DNA from: Cloeon dipterum | Taxonomy: Eukaryota; Arthropoda; Insecta; Ephemeroptera; Baetidae | Reading direction: 5' to 3' | Assembly: GCF_949628265.1 (NCBI RefSeq) | Contig: NC_088789.1 | Location: 6,626,886 to 6,690,885 of the forward strand | Length of the DNA stretch: 64,000 nt | Shown: positions 1-12,938 of the stretch, in pieces | Numbering within the stretch: position 1 is the stretch's first letter | Layout of the letters: each line of letters begins with the position of its first letter | The notes under the pieces: generated by a model | What the model saw: the letters and a program-made list of their open reading frames with translations, nothing else | What the model was told of the DNA's origin: nothing | Database searches by the model: none | Program-made: the position numbers and the translations under genes

Positions 1-19
1 AAGGTAAAATACGAATTAC

Positions 20-1777
20 CTTCGGCAATGTGGCCGTGCTCGTTGTCAGTCGTTATAGAAATGTGTGGCGGTGACGGCTTTTCCGTTTCCGCTATATGTT
101 CAAAAAGGAATAGCAAAAAAATGTGAGGTGTTGGTCAAAAGGCACAAGGGAAAGCAACAAATAGATTTAATGCTAAAATACGAAAGCAGACACAAAATTT
201 ATATAAAGTGCGAAGCAAATATTCTCACTTTTAAGCAGTAATTTATTTGTTAGAATGCTTTGAAGCAGAGGAAGACACAACCTTATAGTAATTTGTTGAA
301 CAAAAAATTGCTAATCCACAAACATTTATGAAATTAAAATCAAGAACAAATAAATGAAAAGCAAAACTTTTTGGAGATTTAAATGTTAAAATATCATCTG
401 GACTAATATTATTTTAAAATTTTAGCAAGACTAGTTAATTTTATTATTATGCAGGCAAATTCAAGAACACGATAATTAATACACGCACAAACCCATAACC
501 GCATTCATGTCATAAATTTGTGTGACTTACGGATAACGGTTAACGCAAATTCCATATTTTTTTCATTGCTGCCTCTAGCTGCTTGACAATCATAATATTG
601 CGAGTGAATTATTTGCACTTCGGCAATAACAAACCCTCGGTGAGGATCGTAATTGAAGGGTGTGCCCTGCGAAAATAAGCAGAAAAGAAAAGCTGTTGAA
701 AACCTAAGCCAAGTATGATTAAAGCTGCAGATTGGCAAGCTGAAAGATCGAAAAAGATGGAGGGAAAATGTGATGATTGAGGGGTATAATTACGTGTGGA
801 TATCATTGAAATAGTCATGTTGGCCGTGCGCTCGTTCCTTCTGGCCGTGCAGAGGAAATTTAGGACTTTGTAACCTTCCAAAATACCGGGCAGAGTAAAA
901 CCCTTTTCCCTGCTGAACGGCAGATTTCTCAAAATGCTCGTCGCACTATTCTCCTAATGGTGTTTATAACTGATATTTATTTCTCGTATTTGCGTCTGAA
1001 TAATTTAAATCAAGGCTAAATCGATGCACAAATTAACGCACGCTGGCTTTCTTCTTTCAAAAAAAATAAAAAAAAAATAAAAAATAAATAAATAAAAACA
1101 TTATGTTCCTGTAAAAGTTGAGACGCGATCCAAAGAATACTGATATAATTACATTGCCGTCGAAATTAGGATCCAGAGTCATTGTGATGTCGGGCGCTGT
1201 CGGCTTACAAGGGATGACGGATTCCTCCTTCTCCGGGCCTTCGATGAAGAAATCGTTTGGGTCGTGCGCTATGAGGTGCTCGTCATCTAAACACATGCAT
1301 CAATGAAACCGTGGCCACATTACATGAAAATCAGCAGAAAACGTACCATCGACATAAACGTAAATCTTGGCGAGATGGTTTTCGAATAAGTTCTCTTTGT
1401 TTTCTTCGTCCGTGCAGGTGTAGTAACCGGTCTCCAGATAGTCAGTTGTGGTGACCTTTATTGTGGACACAAATGGGTAGTCCGAGGAATTCTCGTCGGT
1501 CTGTTCCTCTAACACCACAGAGTCTTCCTGAAATAAATAAGAATATTTAAGAAAAATCTATGCTTCCCAAGAGAGAATTCCGCACCATCCCAGGTCGGGG
1601 GTACAACCAAATGATTTTCTTTTCCGAGTGGCATTCCAGGGTGAATTCATCGCCCACTTTGAGTACCAGCTCTTTATCCTCTGGCAGCAGTTTCGGCCGC
1701 GAGGCATCGCTCACCGCCACTATTAAACAAAGAAGCTCTATATGAAAACTTTTCATAATTATAAACAGAATAGACAT
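20..1777 (-). CDS. Pvr: PDGF/VEGF receptor-like tyrosine kinase, N-terminal Ig exons (partial)
   Basis: This is the start of a receptor tyrosine kinase of the PDGF/VEGF receptor family, a cell-surface growth-factor receptor. Exons read on the minus strand: 1777-1586 (signal peptide rich in Leu/Ile/Val, then Ig domain 1 with the Cys of LECHS), 1527-1347 (second Ig1 Cys in YYTCTD), 1286-1153 (start of Ig2, VIPCKPTAPDITMTL), one of two alternative exons (953-794 or 666-531), and 91-20. All joins have consensus splice sites and compatible phases. The VIPCKPT segment and the following G-F-[TV] segment resemble VEGFR Ig2. Ig3, the transmembrane segment and the kinase lie beyond the left edge. The Met at 1777 or 1756 could be the start. 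The family call is firm; orthology to insect Pvr is inferred. Confidence 0.75.
531..666 (-). other. Alternative exon B of Ig domain 2 in the Pvr-like gene
   Basis: A 136-nt exon (phase 0 in, phase 1 out) with acceptor TTTTCGCAG and donor GTAAGT. It encodes YDPHRGFVI and YYDCQAARG, the same structural positions as exon A. Both lengths are 3n+1, so including both would shift the frame and only one can be used per transcript. Confidence 0.7.
794..953 (-). other. Alternative exon A of Ig domain 2 in the Pvr-like gene
   Basis: A 160-nt exon (phase 0 in, phase 1 out) encoding the second half of Ig2, with REKGFTLPG and the disulphide Cys in NFLCTARRN. Acceptor CATTAG and donor GTAATT are visible. 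It aligns along its length with the exon at 531-666 and has the same end phase. Confidence 0.65.
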
Positions 1778-1799
1778 ATGAGGTGAATTTAATTCTACT

Positions 1800-4060
1800 G
1801 ATTTATCAATGGCTGTTTAAAATACGAATAAATCAGGCATGGAAGACAATTTTAAATTATGATTTTTCAACTTGTTTTGCTGGATTGATATACGTGAAAA
1901 AATGTTGTGACATAAAATTTTTAATTCTGCAAAATGAAAACTTTTAAATTAGTGCTGCGCTGAGGTCGAGTGCGGGTTGATTTGCGCCTATACGATATTG
2001 AGACGTTGAGTTTTCGCGAGTTGTTCGCTATTAGCAGGGGGTTGCCTATTAAAAAGTAGATTAAAAATAATTTTTATTTCTATGTACTTTATTATTCTTT
2101 ATTATTTATATCTCTATTTCTCTATAGGAGAAAATTTCGGCCAGCAGTTAAGAACACGAATTTAATTGGCACACGTGTTAGATATTAACTATAGCATGCT
2201 CATTCAAGCTAATAATTTTATTATTTAAAAATCTCATGACTATCTGGCATGGGACTGTGTTTTGAAGAAGCAATAATATTTTAATTTTATTTATGAAAAA
2301 CCGATATCTTGAGTGACGCTATTCTGTTTATACAGGTTTCTTATTCATTCTTGCGATCGAGTCATTTGCGTTGGTTAAAATTACATAGTTGACAATTTAA
2401 GTCAGTTTTAGTAGGTTCCAATGCACTTTTTTAAATCGAGAACTACACGCATGATTGATTATTGTATATAGTATCATATATGTATTTAGTAATAGCCGTG
2501 CACAGAACATTTAGAAAAAAATTATTAATCTAATACATTTACTAGCCAGTGGGCAACTGCATGACTCTGTCAATTTTTATCATTTTCCTTTTTCTTGATC
2601 AACTTTTGCAAAGCCTTTCGCTGAAAAATTTCTGATTCTGAGAACAAGCCGCTAAGTATATTTACTCAAAAAGTCTGATTAAGACCCGATCAAACACTCG
2701 ATAATGCCAAACTGCTTCGATTGCCGACGAACGCAGCGCATTGATAAACTAAGCTGCCGTAATGCTTGTATGTTATCGACCACCTAAAACGCTAAAACAA
2801 GCAGAATATAAGAGATATTGATATTATCAAGCAGTGTGCATTTCAAATTTCCTCACCAGAAATTAATAGTTATTATTACGGCTGGATGTAGTTTTAATAA
2901 TGATCAATATATAGAGGAATGTAGCTCAGGAAAATACAATTTAACAAAGATTAAATGGACGGGAATCTTACTTCATGCATATCATGAAGCCAGCAGTTCA
3001 GATTCTTTCTCTGTTTGTGTTGCTCTATATTATTATTATTATTATTATTATTCAATTATACTCGAGCTTCTCTCTCATACAATTATTTTCTCCCCATTAA
3101 ATTCTACGTATCCTAAATTTTTATTTGATGATTCAATTCCCTTAATAATGTTAGCCACATTTTGTAGATTTTTTTATGAAATTGACAAATAATACAAGGC
3201 ATCCCCTATGCGCAACCGCCTAAACAAACAATCTCTGCTGCAATACTGAAAAATAATACGCGGCTGAAGGCAAATCGCTTTCGCCGGCCCAGCAGACGGT
3301 TTTATGCCGTACAGCTTTTGTTTAGAAATGTTAGAAAAAGGGTGTCTACTCTTGAGAATTCATAAATCATCAAATATCATTTTTTTACATGATGAATATA
3401 AATATTTCCTGAGGTTTTGTAACACGCTTGTTGCTCTCTGTCCCATATAGTGCTGGGAACCAGAGCACCTGAATATTGAACCAACACTGTTTTTTATTTA
3501 CTATCTACTTTTTTTGGGAATACTCCGAAAAACAAAATTTGTTTATTAATCAATTTAGTGGTGTTTTTATGATATTTTTTACCAGAAAATTTTACTACGT
3601 GGATACATTATGTTAAAAAAACGGAAAATATTTTTAAGGATTTATTTTCAAACCAGAAAAATCAGTTTAAATTTAAAATCTCGCTACTTCTCATTGAAAT
3701 TAGAAGGCAAACTTTTTATTTAAAATTTTTTATTAAACGTTAACGAGCGTACGTGTGGTTGACTTATCATCGTTTAAGGAGTTGCATAAAACGCTGTTCT
3801 CCGGTCATTGTCAACACAAACATTTTATTTGAAAGCCATTGAACGAACGCCGGTCGACACGTCTGGTTGCCAGCGTACGGTACATTTCTCACTTGGCGGC
3901 CCCTCGAGACTCAGGTGACCCCGCCTCTTCGGCTCACTACGATCCGTGACTGAATGCAGAAGTGACAAAGTGAACTTACGCGGCCGCGACCAAATGATAA
4001 AAAATGCAGTGCATGGGAAAACTTGAGAACAAAAGATAACTGGAAGCAAAAGGGATCACA
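1800..4060. other. Intergenic stretch, no gene seen
   Basis: AT-rich sequence without a supported gene. It holds a short (TAT)n microsatellite near 3030-3050 and scattered poly-A/T runs. One CGGGNTG word occurs near 1972. The open frames here are short and low in complexity. Confidence 0.5.
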
Positions 4061-4071
4061 CGAAGTTTCGC

Positions 4072-4133
4072 TGACGTCACAATCATTGTGGCGTCACACC
4101 TTTGGAACCTGCGGCGGCCAGTCGTGTATAAAA
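4072..4133 (+). promoter_or_regulatory. Candidate core promoter: CRE plus TATA box
   Basis: A locally GC-richer block contains a perfect CRE palindrome TGACGTCA (4072-4079), a second GGCGTCAC and a TATAAAA (4127-4133). A transcription start would be expected about 30 bases downstream. No coding exon follows on the plus strand, so the target is unknown; it may be an orphan or mobile-element promoter. Confidence 0.35.
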
Positions 4134-4402
4134 GTGACTCACCCGCGTCGAACGATCGCACTTTGATTCCTATTCAAATGAATCATTTGTTTTCCTCTTA
4201 GATTCAAAAACAGTCACGAAGAGACTCACGAGGCACTTAAAACCAATATTGTTCAAATTTGGTGTGGGGGTACATTTTAGGTTGGGGAACCCATTAAAAA
4301 TAGTAGGGGGCCCCATGGGACCCTTTTTGGGGTCCAAAAAAATTGTTTCAAAACAGCACTTTGAGTTGGCAGTATTGAGGTACCACGTGACCTAATGCAT
4401 GC

Positions 4403-4519
4403 AACCGATATTAACTGGTCAAAATAACCGGTATAACCGGCTATAACAACCGGTAAAACCGGTCAAATGTACCGGTTTTTACCGGTATATTTAGCCAGTT
4501 TTACTGGTAAAAACCGGTT
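4403..4519. repeat. ACCGGT-rich foldback repeat
   Basis: About ten spaced copies of ACCGGT or close variants. The stretch near 4449-4465 is nearly the reverse complement of 4470-4486, so a hairpin with an A/T-rich loop can form. It resembles the end of a MITE or other foldback element. The sequence from here to about 5100 shows no gene. Confidence 0.55.
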
Positions 4520-5545
4520 AATATAGTGGTTGATAGGTTGTATCATACCGAGATTAAAATGCTCTAGACTGAATAGTGCTGCCATCTGGTGTGTGGTTAG
4601 TGGATTGAAAAGTTTTTGGCGCGCGGGGAAAATCTGTTCTTTTATAAGGTGCTCTGTCTTATTAACAGTTATGGCAATGGTAGGCGAGATTTGTAATTGG
4701 AAAAATGCAGCAATAAATTTTTTTAATAATACATAATTGTTTTCTGCTGATGTAAGTGTTGATCGAATGCAATTGTTACATTGGCAAATGGCATCGATCA
4801 TCTAATTTCCTTGTCATTATTGCCCAATTGATTTGTGTAGTGTCATATATTTTGATCTTAGAGCAACTCTCATGCAGATTTTGATGTGATCAACATCATT
4901 TTTTTCATAAAAAATGATATAGATCATAGCGTTAGTCTGTTGTTTAGGCTGTTGTGAGCGTGCAATTGATAAATATTTATACTTTTTGTAATCACAAAGC
5001 CATATTGTACGTGATTAATCCTAATTTTCACCTAAATAATCGCCTTGATCCAATTTTATATTGCCTCCTAGCGTTGTAGCGTGTAACCGATGTTTTGTGC
5101 GGGTTGCTAGCAATAGTTTACAATAAAGTGTTGCTTTTATATTATTATTATTATCATCTTTATTGACAAACAACCAACAAATTATGGAATGGTTAGAATA
5201 TGGCTACTTTAATGAAACAAATTCTTTTTTACATTTAAAATAATTTATTCAACCCGTAAAAGAGACAAATTTCAGTCATAAATTATTGTTATAATTTGAG
5301 ATGTAACATATATTTATTGATGTATTGAAGTCATTTAATAAACAGTGTATTTATTATATTGATTTATGTTTTCTGTCATCCCGTATAATTTCACAACTAG
5401 TCACAATATTAAAATTTAATTATAAAGCTAAGCATGTATCAACGGATCCAAAATTGAGATGGTAAATGAGGCACAGTTATGAATATAAATATTACTAATA
5501 CATGGCACTCGCAAGCTGGCACACAATTAATCACAGAAAGCATAA

Positions 5546-8500
5546 TCAACACTCAAAGTTTGCCACTTGCAGGCTCACACATCTGTCTGCAATTTGGCGC
5601 CAGTGGTCTGCGTTCGATCGAAGGTAGTGCTCCTTGGAACCAACAATCAGGACAACCTCTTTACCTCGGCTTAGCATCACATTGGCACGGTTGGGGTGAG
5701 ACATAAAGCCAAGGAAGGATGGGGCTTCGGGCTGCAAATGCTCGTCGTGTGCCAACTCCCTCTTGATCACCGCAGCTTCAGCTTTCCTTGAGCACACCCC
5801 TCCTTTCTCAGCCCGCACAAGGGAGATCACAACAATGTCCCGCTCAAGTCCGAGGATGTCGTCAATTGTCTGGACGGGGATCTTTTGAGGCACCAGTTTG
5901 GCAATATCCTCCATCTGAAATCATATAGAAAGTGTTAAAGTCGACTGTTAAATTACCATTAATTGCTCTAATAAATTACCTGACGTCTGTATGGTGTCAA
6001 GACGCACACTCTGTTGGCACCAACCCGTGACGAGACCTGCGAAGCAATGGTGGCAACAAGACGAGCTTCGCCAGGGTTGTACAGAGAGGGGTCATATAGA
6101 CCCCTCTCAGCTGGACTGTGGAAGTCCAGCCAGTACAAGGCCTCGGCCGTGTCCCCCAGGCCGAACGGCTGTAGTGCTTCGCGCAGTTTGCAGCGATCGT
6201 CACTTGGTGTTGTGGGCTGGGCTGCCGTCTGAAAATAATTGGAAATAATTAATTGATGGAAAATAAAATATCATAAATTAATTAAACTTACCATTTTGCC
6301 ACCGTAGAAAATAGAGGAGATTGCTTCCACGATCTTGTAGTGGGAACGGTAATTCTTCGTCAGGTATGTTCCGCAGCCTGGGTGGGGGATGTAGCTGGAA
6401 AAAAGAAATTAAATTAGTGTTGAACTTGAATGCCACTATTAAACACTTACTTTGGGCCAATCCAATCTCCAGTATGGGGAAGGAGGTGGAAGATGGTTTT
6501 CCCACCATCCAGGGCTGCGTTGATGGGACTCATGCTTCTGGGGGTGAGTTGAAGTGGATCTCCTGCTGCGACTGTTGCGACTGCCTGGCCGTTCATCGTA
6601 AGGGCTCCTGCGATGTCAGGGAAGGAAAAGGAACCTGCCTCGTCGAGCTGTGGAGAATCGAGCTGCTTTATTAAATTGTCAATATGAAATATTCGGGGTG
6701 GATGAGTGACAGTTGGTTGGCTTAGAAATGGTAAATCAAGTTTTCTCAGATATATATATGCAGTGGTAACATCCCGTGAAATATTGAAAGATTTTCAATT
6801 ACCATTAAATATTATTAAATATAACTTACCAATGTGATGAGTGGCGGGCGGTTGTTGGCACCTTCTGATAAGCTGATCCGCGCAATAGAGATTGGGGTGC
6901 CAATTACGAGCTGGTGTTCCCTCTTGTACTGAACCTTTGATGCTCGCTGGGTCAGGTCCATGGTCTCTTCTGGGCAGTTCGCCAGTTCCCTCTCTGAAGT
7001 CAGTCTCACGATGGCGGCCCGGTTGACGTCTCTACGCAGGAGTCTCCTGACTGTCGCGCCAATACCCTTGTTGCTATTTACTACTAGGTGGACGCTGCAA
7101 AGATTAAAGAATGAGTAAATATTAATTTGTTTAATGGAGTGCTATACTTACAGGGCATCTGCTGGGTTGTCCTCCATGTGGTGTTTGTAAATTTGGAGCA
7201 GCACCTCGTCGAGAACCCTCGTCTTCCCTGTTCCGGGCGGTCCCACCAAAGTGTAAACGTGGTGAAGGCGGCTGTGGGTCAGGATGTTGCAGACGGCTTC
7301 CAGCTGCTCATCATTGAGTGGGCCTCCTATCAGCTGTTGTCCGTTGCGCAACCCGTCAATAATCTCTTGCGGTACCTTAATTTAGGAATTTGAAATTAAG
7401 TAACAAATTAGGTACAAGAAAAATTGTACAAAATTTACCAGCGGCGATCCCAGTTGTGCTTCTGGTGGACCCCTTCCTGGGAAGAACAGGTGACGCAAGG
7501 CTGTCAGTGCGTCTAATGTGGCTGCATAAGGTATCTGGTAGACGATTGTGGCGCTGGTGAATCGAATCTGGCACTTCAGCTGGACACCCCGGGTCATACG
7601 GATGAGCCACGACTCGTCAATGGTGGCGTTGTTGAAGCCAATCTTCAACTGCAGAGACGGACTAGTGCTGCTTAGGGCCTTGACGAGCAGTTTGTCTGTG
7701 TGGAATAAAAGAATTAATATCATGGTAGAGGTATGGAAATAATTGCTACCTTTGTATGAATTTTTGCCACGTCCTGGCAAAGAGAAGTGTGCCCAGACTC
7801 CCACTGCCTCCTGCAGGCATTGGTAGACTGCTGCATCCAAGTCGATGTTGAGGTGAGCAAACCAAAGGTCTTCGTCATCCCGTAAAAGAGTGCATTCGCC
7901 TGACACTGCGTCGAGTGCGGTCTGTAGCCACTTATACTCCAAGAGCGGCACTGCAAGGCATCTGTAGAGGGAAATAATTATTTGTTTAGTGAATTGCTTA
8001 ATATGTAAACTTCATTGATTCTTACCTCTGTAGAGCGTTGTGCTCGTCAAGCTCTCTGTTGACCTGGGGATGCGAGGACCTGAGATAGTCCAGTGCAGCA
8101 AGTCTAGGGAAAAGCAGAAGCATTAATTAATAAAAAGGAAAAAATAAGGAGGTTAAGTGTTGACTTACTGGTCTTTTTTTGCCACCGATTTTGCGGACAG
8201 CTCAAGCCATGGCTGATGATGGAATTCCAGCTTTGGCAACTCAGGACTTCGTCTTTGCATCTTCAATATTGGCACGTCTACATTTGGGTTGAGTCGAGCA
8301 CGTGTCCAGTCAATATACTGTTGCTGCCGTTCGCGCATCCTGTCTTTGACGTTTGGGTACGACTCCTGATAGTCCGGCATTGGTCTGGAATATTAAGTAG
8401 ATGTTGAACACAGATGTAAGGAAGGGGATGTTAATGATAAAATAAATATCTGACATTTTATGAAGGAAAACTGTCACATCCCGTGGATTAAAATTATGCT

Positions 8501-8957
8501 AGCATTTTTAATAATTGCGGGATGTTTATGATAAAATAAAAATCAGATATTTTAGGAAGGAATTGGCGAGGAATTGATTATGAGTGCTATCAATTTGTTA
8601 CATCCCGTGGATTAAAATTATTTTAGCATTTAAAATAGAACGGTACATAGTCATGGTATAAAATAATGGTACTTACTGGCCAATCATGAAGTCATTGTAT
8701 GTGCCCTTCCAAACCGTGTTCAAGCTGCCAACTCTTGTCTGTGTAAAGGATAAAGATACAATTAATGCAAGGAATTAATTTATTATGTTTGTTGTGTGTC
8801 TTACCCTGTCGAAACCAGGTAGGCGCTCGTTCGCTTGCCTGCGTCTGTCAATCTTGTTACGTTCTTCCAGGTCATTTCCAGCAAAACCGAGGCAATCTGA
8901 CCAGTTGAATGCGCGTGAATTGGGGAAGTCGTGTGCCCTTTCCCAATGCCTATCCAT
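5546..8957 (-). CDS. MOV10-like superfamily 1 (UPF1-type) helicase
   Basis: About 800 residues over roughly 12 exons. Walker A GPPGTGKT is near 7230-7255, motif II is DEAG (6645 region), motif III GDPLQL, then LTKNYRSH, VLTPYRRQ, the TIDDILGLERDIVVISLVR block and RANVMLSRGKE. This order is that of UPF1/MOV10-group 5'-3' helicases; NYRSH and DEAG are closest to the MOV10/Armitage branch. The N-terminal part, MDRHWERAHDF onward, is not recognised and no zinc-binding region is seen. The start at 8957 gives a compact first exon (8957-8805); an in-frame Met at 9089 is possible but reads like untranslated sequence. It is transcribed away from the tandem array and the methyltransferase. MOV10-type enzymes remodel RNA in small-RNA and retroelement pathways; the role here is unknown. 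Confidence 0.8.
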
Positions 8958-9173
8958 TTTGTGTGTGTGTCCTGCAGGCTTGAGGGAAATTACCGAAATT
9001 ACGTTCAATGTGTGAAGCACGCGATGCACAATAACAATCAGCTGATGAAAGTGAGAGTGAGCAAGGAGGCGGTGTCGCTTGTGATGCATTGAAATTGAAA
9101 GTGTGATGCTTTGAAATCGAAAGTGTGATGTTATTGGCTAAAGAGCGGCGCGGTAGGAAATAGGATTTGAAAA

Positions 9174-9186
9174 TTGGCGCGAAATG
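9174..9186. promoter_or_regulatory. E2F-like site upstream of the helicase gene
   Basis: ATTGGCGCGAAAT fits the palindromic E2F pattern TTSGCGCSAA. It lies about 220 bases upstream of the helicase start, with further GC-rich words (GGCGCGG, GGGGCGGG) on either side. Confidence 0.45.
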
Positions 9187-9244
9187 TGCAGGGGCGGGAA
9201 AGAAAAATGGAATAAACAGATCTAAATGAAATAAGTTTGTGCAG

Positions 9245-12200
9245 CGATAGATCCATCTTTTTCAGTAATTGTTTGCGGTTCCAGATTGCTAGAAAAATCT
9301 GATAAATCGGGAAAAGCATGTTTTGACAGTTTTTGGAATTTTTTGGCCGTGATCTATCATCTTTTTGTTAACTTTTCACCATAGATCCATCTGTATTTCT
9401 CAAAATTGGCGCTTTAAAAATTGTTGCTAGCCTGGAAAATATTAAAAGAGCTTCCCGCAACACAACTGTTCACCTTTGAACCCATCTGCAGTGGTACAAC
9501 AATTAATAACGGCAATTTGCAAATTGTTCGGGCAGAGGCGCCCGCACACCCTATGCTTCTCATGGAGTTTGCGCGGCAGCATGAGCAAAATATTGCAATT
9601 TTCGGAAATAAGCTGCTTTTTGCTCTGATGAACCGTGCAAAACAAGTGGACGGGCTGTATGTGTGATTAAAAAATTCCAAAACCAAATTTGGGAGCGAAA
9701 AGGGCCTGATCGAGCCATGCCAAAAACCCATAATTTGATAGATCACTATTTTTCAACGATTGTTCCCGGTTCCAGATGGCCAGAAAAATCTGATAAATCG
9801 GGAAAAGCATGTTTTGACAGTTTTTGGAATTTTTTGGCCGTGATCTATCATCTTTTTGTTAACTTTTCACCATAGATCCATCTGTATTTCTCAAAATTGG
9901 CGCTTTAAAAATTGTTGCTAGCCTGGAAAATATTAAAAGAGCTTCCCGCAACACAACTGTTCACCTTTGAACCCATCTGCAGTGGTACAACAATTAATAA
10001 CGGCAATTTGCAAATTGTTCGGGCAGAGGCGCCCGCACACCCTATGCTTCTCATGGAGTTTGCGCGGCAGCATGAGCAAAATATTGCAATTTTCGGAAAT
10101 AAGCTGCTTTTTGCTCTGATGAACCGTGCAAAACAAGTGGACGGGCTGTATGTGTGATTAAAAAATTCCAAAACCAAATTTGGGAGCGAAAAGGGCCTGA
10201 TCGAGCCATGCCAAAAACCCATAATTTGATAGATCACTATTTTTCAACGATTGTTCCCGGTTCCAGATGGCCAGAAAAATCTGATAAATCGGGAAAAGCA
10301 TGTTTTGACAGTTTTTGGAATTTTTTGGCCGTGATCTATCATCTTTTTGTTAACTTTTCACCATAGATCCATCTGTATTTCTCAAAATTGGCGCTTTAAA
10401 AATTGTTGCTAGCCTGGAAAATATTAAAAGAGCTTCCCGCAACACAACTGTTCACCTTTGAACCCATCTGCAGTGGTACAACAATTAATAAGGGCAATTT
10501 GCAAATTGTTCGGGCAGAGGCGCCCGCACACCCTATGCTTCTCATGGAGTTTGCGCGGCAGCATGAGCAAAATATTGCAATTTTCGGAAATAAGCTGCTT
10601 TTTGCTCTGATGAACCGTGCAAAACAAGTGGACGGGCTGTATGTGTGATTAAAAAATTCCAAAACCAAATTTGGGAGCGAAAAGGGCCTGATCGAGCCAT
10701 GCCAAAAACCCATAATTTGATAGATCACTATTTTTCAACGATTGTTCCCGGTTCCAGATGGCCAGAAAAATCTGATAAATCGGGAAAAGCATGTTTTGAC
10801 AGTTTTTGGAATTTTTTGGCCGTGATCTATCATCTTTTTGTTAACTTTTCACCATAGATCCATCTGTATTTCTCAAAATTGGCGCTTTAAAAATTGTTGC
10901 TAGCCTGGAAAATATTAAAAGAGCTTCCCGCAACACAACTGTTCACCTTTGAACCCATCTGCAGTGGTACAACAATTAATAACGGCAATTTGCAAATTGT
11001 TCGGGCAGAGGCGCCCGCACACCCTATGCTTCTCATGGAGTTTGCGCGGCAGCATGAGCAAAATATTGCAATTTTCGGAAATAAGCTGCTTTTTGCTCTG
11101 ATGAACCGTGCAAAACAAGTGGACGGGCTGTATGTGTGATTAAAAAATTCCAAAACCAAATTTGGGAGCGAAAAGGGCCTGATCGAGCCATGCCAAAAAC
11201 CCATAATTTGATAGATCACTATTTTTCAACGATTGTTCCCGGTTCCAGATGGCCAGAAAAATCTGATAAATCGGGAAAAGCATGTTTTGACAGTTTTTGG
11301 AATTTTTTGGCCGTGATCTATCATCTTTTTGTTAACTTTTCACCATAGATCCATCTGTATTTCTCAAAATTGGCGCTTTAAAAATTGTTGCTAGCCTGGA
11401 AAATATTAAAAGAGCTTCCCGCAACACAACTGTTCACCTTTGAACCCATCTGCAGTGGTACAACAATTAATAACGGCAATTTGCAAATTGTTCGGGCAGA
11501 GGCGCCCGCACACCCTATGCTTCTCATGGAGTTTGCGCGGCAGCATGAGCAAAATATTGCAATTTTCGGAAATAAGCTGCTTTTTGCTCTGATGAACCGT
11601 GCAAAACAAGTGGACGGGCTGTATGTGTGATTAAAAAATTCCAAAACCAAATTTGGGAGCGAAAAGGGCCTGATCGAGCCATGCCAAAAACCCATAATTT
11701 GATAGATCACTATTTTTCAACGATTGTTCCCGGTTCCAGATGGCCAGAAAAATCTGATAAATCGGGAAAAGCATGTTTTGACAGTTTTTGGAATTTTTTG
11801 GCCGTGATCTATCATCTTTTTGTTAACTTTTCACCATAGATCCATCTGTATTTCTCAAAATTGGCGCTTTAAAAATTGTTGCTAGCCTGGAAAATATTAA
11901 AAGAGCTTCCCGCAACACAACTGTTCACCTTTGAACCCATCTGCAGTGGTACAACAATTAATAAGGGCAATTTGCAAATTGTTCGGGCAGAGGCGCCCGC
12001 ACACCCTATGCTTCTCATGGAGTTTGCGCGGCAGCATGAGCAAAATATTGCAATTTTCGGAAATAAGCTGCTTTTTGCTCTGATGAACCGTGCAAAACAA
12101 GTGGACGGGCTGTATGTGTGATTAAAAAATTCCAAAACCAAATTTGGGAGCGAAAAGGGCCTGATCGAGCCATGCCAAAAACCCATAATTTGATAGATCA

Positions 12201-12747
12201 CTATTTTTCAACGATTGTTCCCGGTTCCAGATGGCCAGAAAAATCTGATAAATCGGGAAAAGCATGTTTTGACAGTTTTTGGAATTTTTTGGCCGTGATC
12301 TATCATCTTTTTGTTAACTTTTCACCATAGATCCATCTGTATTTCTCAAAATTGGCGCTTTAAAAATTGTTGCTAGCCTGGAAAATATTAAAAGAGCTTC
12401 CCGCAACACAACTGTTCACCTTTGAACCCATCTGCAGTGGTACAACAATTAATAACGGCAATTTGCAAATTGTTCGGGCAGAGGCGCCCGCACACCCTAT
12501 GCTTCTCATGGAGTTTGCGCGGCAGCATGAGCAAAATATTGCAATTTTCGGAAATAAGCTGCTTTTTGCTCTGATGAACCGTGCAAAACAAGTGGACGGG
12601 CTGTATGTGTGATTAAAAAATTCCAAAACCAAATTTGGGAGCGAAAAGGGCCTGATCGATCCATGCCAAAAACCCATAATTTGATAGATCACGTCTTTTC
12701 GACGATTGTTCGCGGTTCCAGATTGCTAGAAAAATCTGATAAATCGC
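9245..12747. repeat. 491-bp tandem array, about seven copies
   Basis: Nearly identical 491-bp units run head to tail between the divergent helicase and methyltransferase genes. The two outer edges, near 9285 and 12715, share the divergent wording CAGATTGCTAG where inner units read CAGATGGCCAG. Each unit holds an inverted pair GTGATCTATCA ... TGATAGATCAC, one TTGGCGC word and one CGGGCTG. A C-to-G change marks units 3 and 6 (near 10490 and 11963), which suggests a three-unit higher-order period of 1473 bp. A plus-strand 81-codon frame recurs in each unit, but 491 is not divisible by three and no start, splice or continuation context supports a protein. Confidence 0.95.
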
Positions 12748-12842
12748 TAGCAGCCTGTAGGATACTTATTAGTAAAAATTTTAAATATGTTGGGTGAAAT
12801 TTAAGTATTTCATCAAAAATCAAATTTTTGAATCTGTTAAAA

Positions 12843-12876
12843 GCGCGCCAATTTTTGTTTGATTTGTTATGGCGCG
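12843..12876 (+). promoter_or_regulatory. E2F-like block upstream of the methyltransferase gene
   Basis: GCGCGCCAATTTT followed by GATTTG and GGCGCG, about 65-95 bases before the start codon at 12939. The order CGCG, ATTT, GATT, GGCGC resembles the block upstream of the small coiled-coil genes. Confidence 0.4.
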
Positions 12877-12938
12877 TACCGCATGTGTTCAAGTGTTTTG
12901 TTGTTATTGTTTATTGTTGATGCAGCAGCCCGAAGAAA

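Noticed and set aside
9421-12612. Plus-strand 81-codon frame repeated in every 491-bp unit
   Set aside because: It recurs only because the DNA repeats. The unit is not divisible by three, overlapping frames on both strands are equally open, and no splice or start context was seen.
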